Positions 61,601 through 64,000 of a stretch of DNA of 64,000 nucleotides are shown here, piece by piece. The stretch comes from Micromonospora pisi. Its GTDB lineage: Bacteria > Actinomycetota > Actinomycetes > Mycobacteriales > Micromonosporaceae. The first letter of the stretch is position 1; each line of letters opens with the position of its first letter. The DNA is taken from the NCBI RefSeq assembly GCF_003633685.1, contig NZ_RBKT01000001.1, forward strand, positions 930,001 through 994,000, written 5' to 3'. A program made the translations under genes and the position numbers. A model generated the notes under the pieces. It saw only the letters and a program-made list of their open reading frames with translations, searched no databases and was not told the origin of the DNA.

Positions 61601-64000
61601 GGCGCACGGCACCGGCACCGTGGTCGGCGACCGTACCGAACTGGAGACCCTGACCCGGTTCTTCGACGAGGCCGGCGCGGAGCCCGGTAGTTGTGCGCTG
61701 GGCTCGGTGAAGTCGCAGATCGGGCACACCAAGTGCGCGGCCGGCCTGGCCGGCGTGATCAAGGCGAGCCTCGCCCTCTACACCGGAGTCAAGCCACCCA
61801 CGATCCACCTGACCCGCCCCAACCCGGCGTGGAGCCCGGAACGCAGCCCGTTCGCGTTCTACACCGGCGCCCGACCGTGGACGGCGCCGGCAGCCGAGCG
61901 GCTCGCCGGGGTGAGCGCGTTCGGTTTCGGCGGGACGAACTTCCACACCGTGCTCAGCGCGTACCCGAACGCCCCGGAGCCGCGGCACACCCGGCAGTCC
62001 TGGCCCGCGGAACTGTTCTGCTTCCGCGGCGCCGACCGGCCCGCAGCACAGCTGCGGGTACGGCGACTGGTCGAGATGCTGTCGAACCGCGACGAGCTGG
62101 GCCGGCCGTGGTCGCTGCGTGACCTGGCCGCGTCCCTGGCCGACGAGGCGGACCACCGGGCGGGCGCGGTCCGGATCGCCGTCGTCGCCCGCGACCGCGA
62201 CGAACTCGCCAAGCTGTTGGACCGGGCCCTGGCCGGCGAGCACGACCCGGCACGCGGGCTGGTCCAACCGCCGGACGACCCGGAACCGGGCAAGGTGGCC
62301 TTCCTCTTTCCCGGTCAGGGCAGCCAGCGGCCGGGTGCGCTCGCCGAACTGTTCGTGGCGTTCCCCGAGCTGCGGCACTATCTGCGGCTCGGCGCCGAGT
62401 GGGCGGACCTGCTCTTCCCGCCGTCGGCGTTCGACCCCGAGACGGCGCGCGAACAGGAGGACCGGGTACGTGACACCCGGGTCGCCCAACCCGTACTGGG
62501 CATCGGCGGACTCGCGGTCGACCACCTGTTGCGGCGGCTGGGCGTTCGGCCCGACCTGGCCGGCGGACACAGCTACGGGGAGCTGGTCGCGCTCTGCGTG
62601 GCCGACGCGTTCGACCCCGAGACCCTGCTCGCGCTGAGCCGGCAACGGGCCGACGCGATCCTCGCCGCCACCGGCGATGATCCGGGCACCATGGCGGCGG
62701 TCACCGCCACCGCCGAGCAGGTCAGCCAGGTGCTCACCGAGTCGGGACTGGCCGGCGAGGTTGTACTGGCCAACCGGAACACGCCAACGCAGGTGGTGAT
62801 CTCCGGTCCGACTCCCGCGGTCGGATCGGCGGTGGCAGCGCTGCGCGAGGCCGGGCTGTCGGCCCGGGGACTCTCCGTCGCGTGTGCGTTCCACAGTCCG
62901 GTGGTGGCCGGCGGCACCGCACGTTTCGCCGAGGCGCTCGCCGCCAGAACGGTACGCGAGCCGGCGATCCCGGTCTGGTCGAACCACACCGCCGCCCCGT
63001 ACGACGGCGACGCCGACCGGGTACGTGAACGGCTTGCCGCGCAGATCGGCGCACCCGTGCGTTTCGTCGAACAGATCGAGTCGATGTACGCCAGCGGCGC
63101 CCGGACCTTCGTGGAGGCCGGCCCCGGTCAGGTCCTCACCAAACTGGTCCGGGCCGTCCTCGGCGACCGGCCGCACCTGGCGGTCGCGACAGAGCCGCGA
63201 CCCGAGGAGGGACTGCGCGGCTTCCTCGTCACCATCGCGCAACTGGCCTGTGCCGGTGTACCGGTGCGCACCGGCTGGTTGTACCAGGGCCGCGACACGG
63301 TGGACCTCGCGACGGTCGAGCCGGCCCGACGTCCGTTCTGGACCGTGGACGGCCAACTCGTACGCGACCAGTTCGGAAACAGCCTGCCCGGCGGGATGAC
63401 GCCCCCACGACGGATCAAGGAGTTGTCGATGACCGCATCGAACGGGACCACCTTCGGCGGCCGGGACGGCCGCGACGAGTTGCTGAGCGAGTTCCTGCGC
63501 ACCAGCCGGGACATGATCGCCTCACAGCGGGACGTGATGCTCGCCTACTTCGGCGACGGTGCGGGTGGGCGGCTGGTGTGGCAGCCCACTGAGGCGTACC
63601 CGCCGGTGGTGCTTCCGGGTCATGGAAGCGAGGTCGCGCCGGTCACGACAACCACGATGGTGGCCGCTGCACCGGCCGCGCCGGCGGTCGTGGTTGACGT
63701 GGCTGCCGTACCGGTCGCCGCGTCCGGCCCCGACTTCCAGACCGCCATCCTCGACGTGATCAGCGAACGCACCGGCTACCCGGTCGACCTCATCGAACTC
63801 GACCTCGACCTCGAAGCCGACCTCAGCATCGACTCCATCAAACGCGCCGAAGTCGCCGGCGAGGTCGCCGCACGACTCCGCCTCGCCGTCGAAGGCGACG
63901 AAGCCGAACTCGAAGACCTGGTCAAGGCCCGCACCGTACGCGCCATGGTCGACTGGCTCAACCAGAAGATTCGGTCGGCGGCGGGCACGACCGTGATCCA
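58656..64000 (+). CDS. PUFA-synthase-like type I polyketide synthase with two N-terminal nitronate-monooxygenase-like barrels (3' end outside window)
   Basis: ATG 58656 follows GGGAG; the frame is open to the window end, 1781 codons without a stop. Order: a first NMO-like lobe (about 1-270, with ARGMEGGGKVSELSSF and WVAGGIGPRTAVACVIGGAA); a second NMO/PfaD-like lobe (about 284-590, with PVVQGPMTRVS, EGAECGGHVGPRASF and LFAGGIH); a ketosynthase (about 656-1090; DAACASSL Cys849, EAHGTG His984, GHTKCAAG His1024); an acyltransferase (about 1225-1520; GHSYGE Ser1306, AFHSP His1413); and an ACP (about 1690-1765) with DLSIDSIKRAEV, Ser1727. GHSYGE and the DSIKR ACP are typical of PUFA/secondary-lipid synthases rather than modular PKS. 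In classical PUFA systems the flavin enoylreductase PfaD is a separate protein; here an NMO pair is fused in front. Product probably a reduced polyunsaturated or highly modified acyl chain. Further ACPs, KR or DH are expected beyond the edge. Confidence 0.92.
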   Translation, partial: MSPAPNTRDLVIAISAGSLLEPSPRIVTAARHGGGHGVLDLASGDSWTLTALAQATAGSSEPIGVRVPAGCTATPADVDRAGHGYVDLVVVPLDTPWPLADVVDRYRVLVEVTSLDDARLAAAAGAHGLIARGMEGGGKVSELSSFVLLQQLAAADGIDLPIWVAGGIGPRTAVACVIGGAAGVVLDSQLTLMPESELPADVRGAIRRLDGSETVLVDGVRGIRRGGPHDSASQLLPIGQDGWLAAVFARRWPDTAAAVRGIRATLLEAIAEPAAGDALAPGAALADALNVRIPVVQGPMTRVSDEAPFAAAVAADGALPFIALALSGAEQSRRVLRETADRLGDRPWGVGVLGFAPDELRAAQLEAIREIRPACAIIAGGRPSQATVLEQDGINTFLHVPSPGLLRQFLRAGARKFVFEGAECGGHVGPRASFPLWEAQLLVLEEFLANTPDDAGRLQLLFAGGIHDARSAAMVAAMAAPLTGRGAQIGLLMGTAYLFTREAVEEGAIQPLFHREAIAATGTSLLETAPGHATRCLPSPFVDDFHGVREELESAGVENRQVWEQLELLNVGRLRIASKGVRREDDGLVKVDEAVQAVEGMFMAGQVAVLRHAPTTVAELHAQVTTEAREFHAVRAAALRAELTPPAVPVDEPPAPLDIAIIGMSCVLPGSPDLHSFWQTVLGGADAVTEVPTDRWNVDTYYAPEVGPGQAGRISVSRWGGFIDPVPFDAIRYGIPPAALSSIDPTQLLALEVAHRALVDAGYPYDAAGADHSQTGVVFGAEAGSDMGHAQTLRTMLPAYLGDVPAELEDQLPTVTEDSFPGVLANVIAGRVANRLDLGGPNYTIDAACASSLAAMDAACKELSAGSSDLMICGGADLHNGINDYLMFTSAHALSPTGRCRTFDSTGDGIALGEGVACVVLKRLADAERDGDRIYAVIKGVGSSSDGRALGLTAPRASGQRRALDRAYHRTGVSPRQVGLIEAHGTGTVVGDRTELETLTRFFDEAGAEPGSCALGSVKSQIGHTKCAAGLAGVIKASLALYTGVKPPTIHLTRPNPAWSPERSPFAFYTGARPWTAPAAERLAGVSAFGFGGTNFHTVLSAYPNAPEPRHTRQSWPAELFCFRGADRPAAQLRVRRLVEMLSNRDELGRPWSLRDLAASLADEADHRAGAVRIAVVARDRDELAKLLDRALAGEHDPARGLVQPPDDPEPGKVAFLFPGQGSQRPGALAELFVAFPELRHYLRLGAEWADLLFPPSAFDPETAREQEDRVRDTRVAQPVLGIGGLAVDHLLRRLGVRPDLAGGHSYGELVALCVADAFDPETLLALSRQRADAILAATGDDPGTMAAVTATAEQVSQVLTESGLAGEVVLANRNTPTQVVISGPTPAVGSAVAALREAGLSARGLSVACAFHSPVVAGGTARFAEALAARTVREPAIPVWSNHTAAPYDGDADRVRERLAAQIGAPVRFVEQIESMYASGARTFVEAGPGQVLTKLVRAVLGDRPHLAVATEPRPEEGLRGFLVTIAQLACAGVPVRTGWLYQGRDTVDLATVEPARRPFWTVDGQLVRDQFGNSLPGGMTPPRRIKELSMTASNGTTFGGRDGRDELLSEFLRTSRDMIASQRDVMLAYFGDGAGGRLVWQPTEAYPPVVLPGHGSEVAPVTTTTMVAAAPAAPAVVVDVAAVPVAASGPDFQTAILDVISERTGYPVDLIELDLDLEADLSIDSIKRAEVAGEVAARLRLAVEGDEAELEDLVKARTVRAMVDWLNQKIRSAAGTTVI

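Noticed and set aside
61287-63356. 689-residue minus-strand frame inside the megasynthase
   Set aside because: It lies antisense to KS and AT with intact active sites; composition is that of a shadow frame.
1-64000. tRNA, rRNA, CRISPR arrays, complete insertion sequences, attachment sites
   Set aside because: None was recognised by eye; only an ISL3 transposase fragment was found.

Overview
The window looks like a chromosomal segment of a high-GC filamentous actinomycete, most likely Micromonosporaceae (an inference from GC content, GTG/TTG/CTG starts, secreted ricin-fold glycosidases and sugar-ABC operons without their own ATPase). About 57 kb of it is plant cell-wall catabolism. The last 5.3 kb is the start of a polyketide/secondary-lipid megasynthase that runs off the right edge.

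Layout. (1) 1-6.7 kb, minus strand: solute-binding protein, two permeases, an enolase-superfamily sugar-acid dehydratase and a secreted beta-helix glycosidase (cut at the left edge), with a divergent FadR-type GntR regulator. (2) 7.7-11.1 kb: a CBM13-CE1 esterase, rhamnose mutarotase (rhaM) and a LacI regulator. (3) 11.2-16 kb: sugar ABC operon with a GH63/trehalase-fold hydrolase. Its operator GAATCGATTC also sits before the LacI gene and before a secreted clan GH-A glycosidase at 16.3 kb. (4) 18.4-21.8 kb: two secreted arabinofuranosidases (GH54 and GH62). (5) 22.2-27.4 kb: DUF808 membrane protein and a scarred stretch of small redox and metallohydrolase genes mixed with gene fragments and an ISL3 transposase remnant. 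(6) 27.4-36 kb: ABC operon with an IlvD/Edd sugar-acid dehydratase, a tandem esterase and a LacI regulator. (7) 36.4-42.4 kb: GH3 and GH51 enzymes transcribed divergently from a shared operator, then another secreted esterase. (8) 42.7-50.6 kb: ABC operon plus a complete non-phosphorylative pentonate pathway (enolase-type dehydratase, FAH-family dehydratase, 2-oxoglutarate-semialdehyde dehydrogenase), with a divergent IclR regulator. (9) 51-57.8 kb: alpha/beta hydrolase, secreted PQQ-type sugar dehydrogenase behind a CebR-like operator, a large carboxypeptidase-regulatory-repeat protein and a TauE/SafE permease. (10) 58.7-64 kb: megasynthase with two nitronate-monooxygenase-like barrels followed by KS, AT and a PUFA-type ACP.

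How the genes fit together: secreted arabinofuranosidases and esterases debranch arabinoxylan or pectin. Four ABC importers, none with an ATPase in the window, take up the products. Cytoplasmic GH3, GH51 and GH63-like enzymes finish the oligosaccharides. Three sugar-acid dehydratases from two superfamilies feed oxidation of sugars toward 2-oxoglutarate or similar intermediates. Palindromic operators link these units into at least five apparent regulons.

All calls come from reading the sequence; no database search was run. Family names are recognised from motifs, and substrate assignments are inferences.
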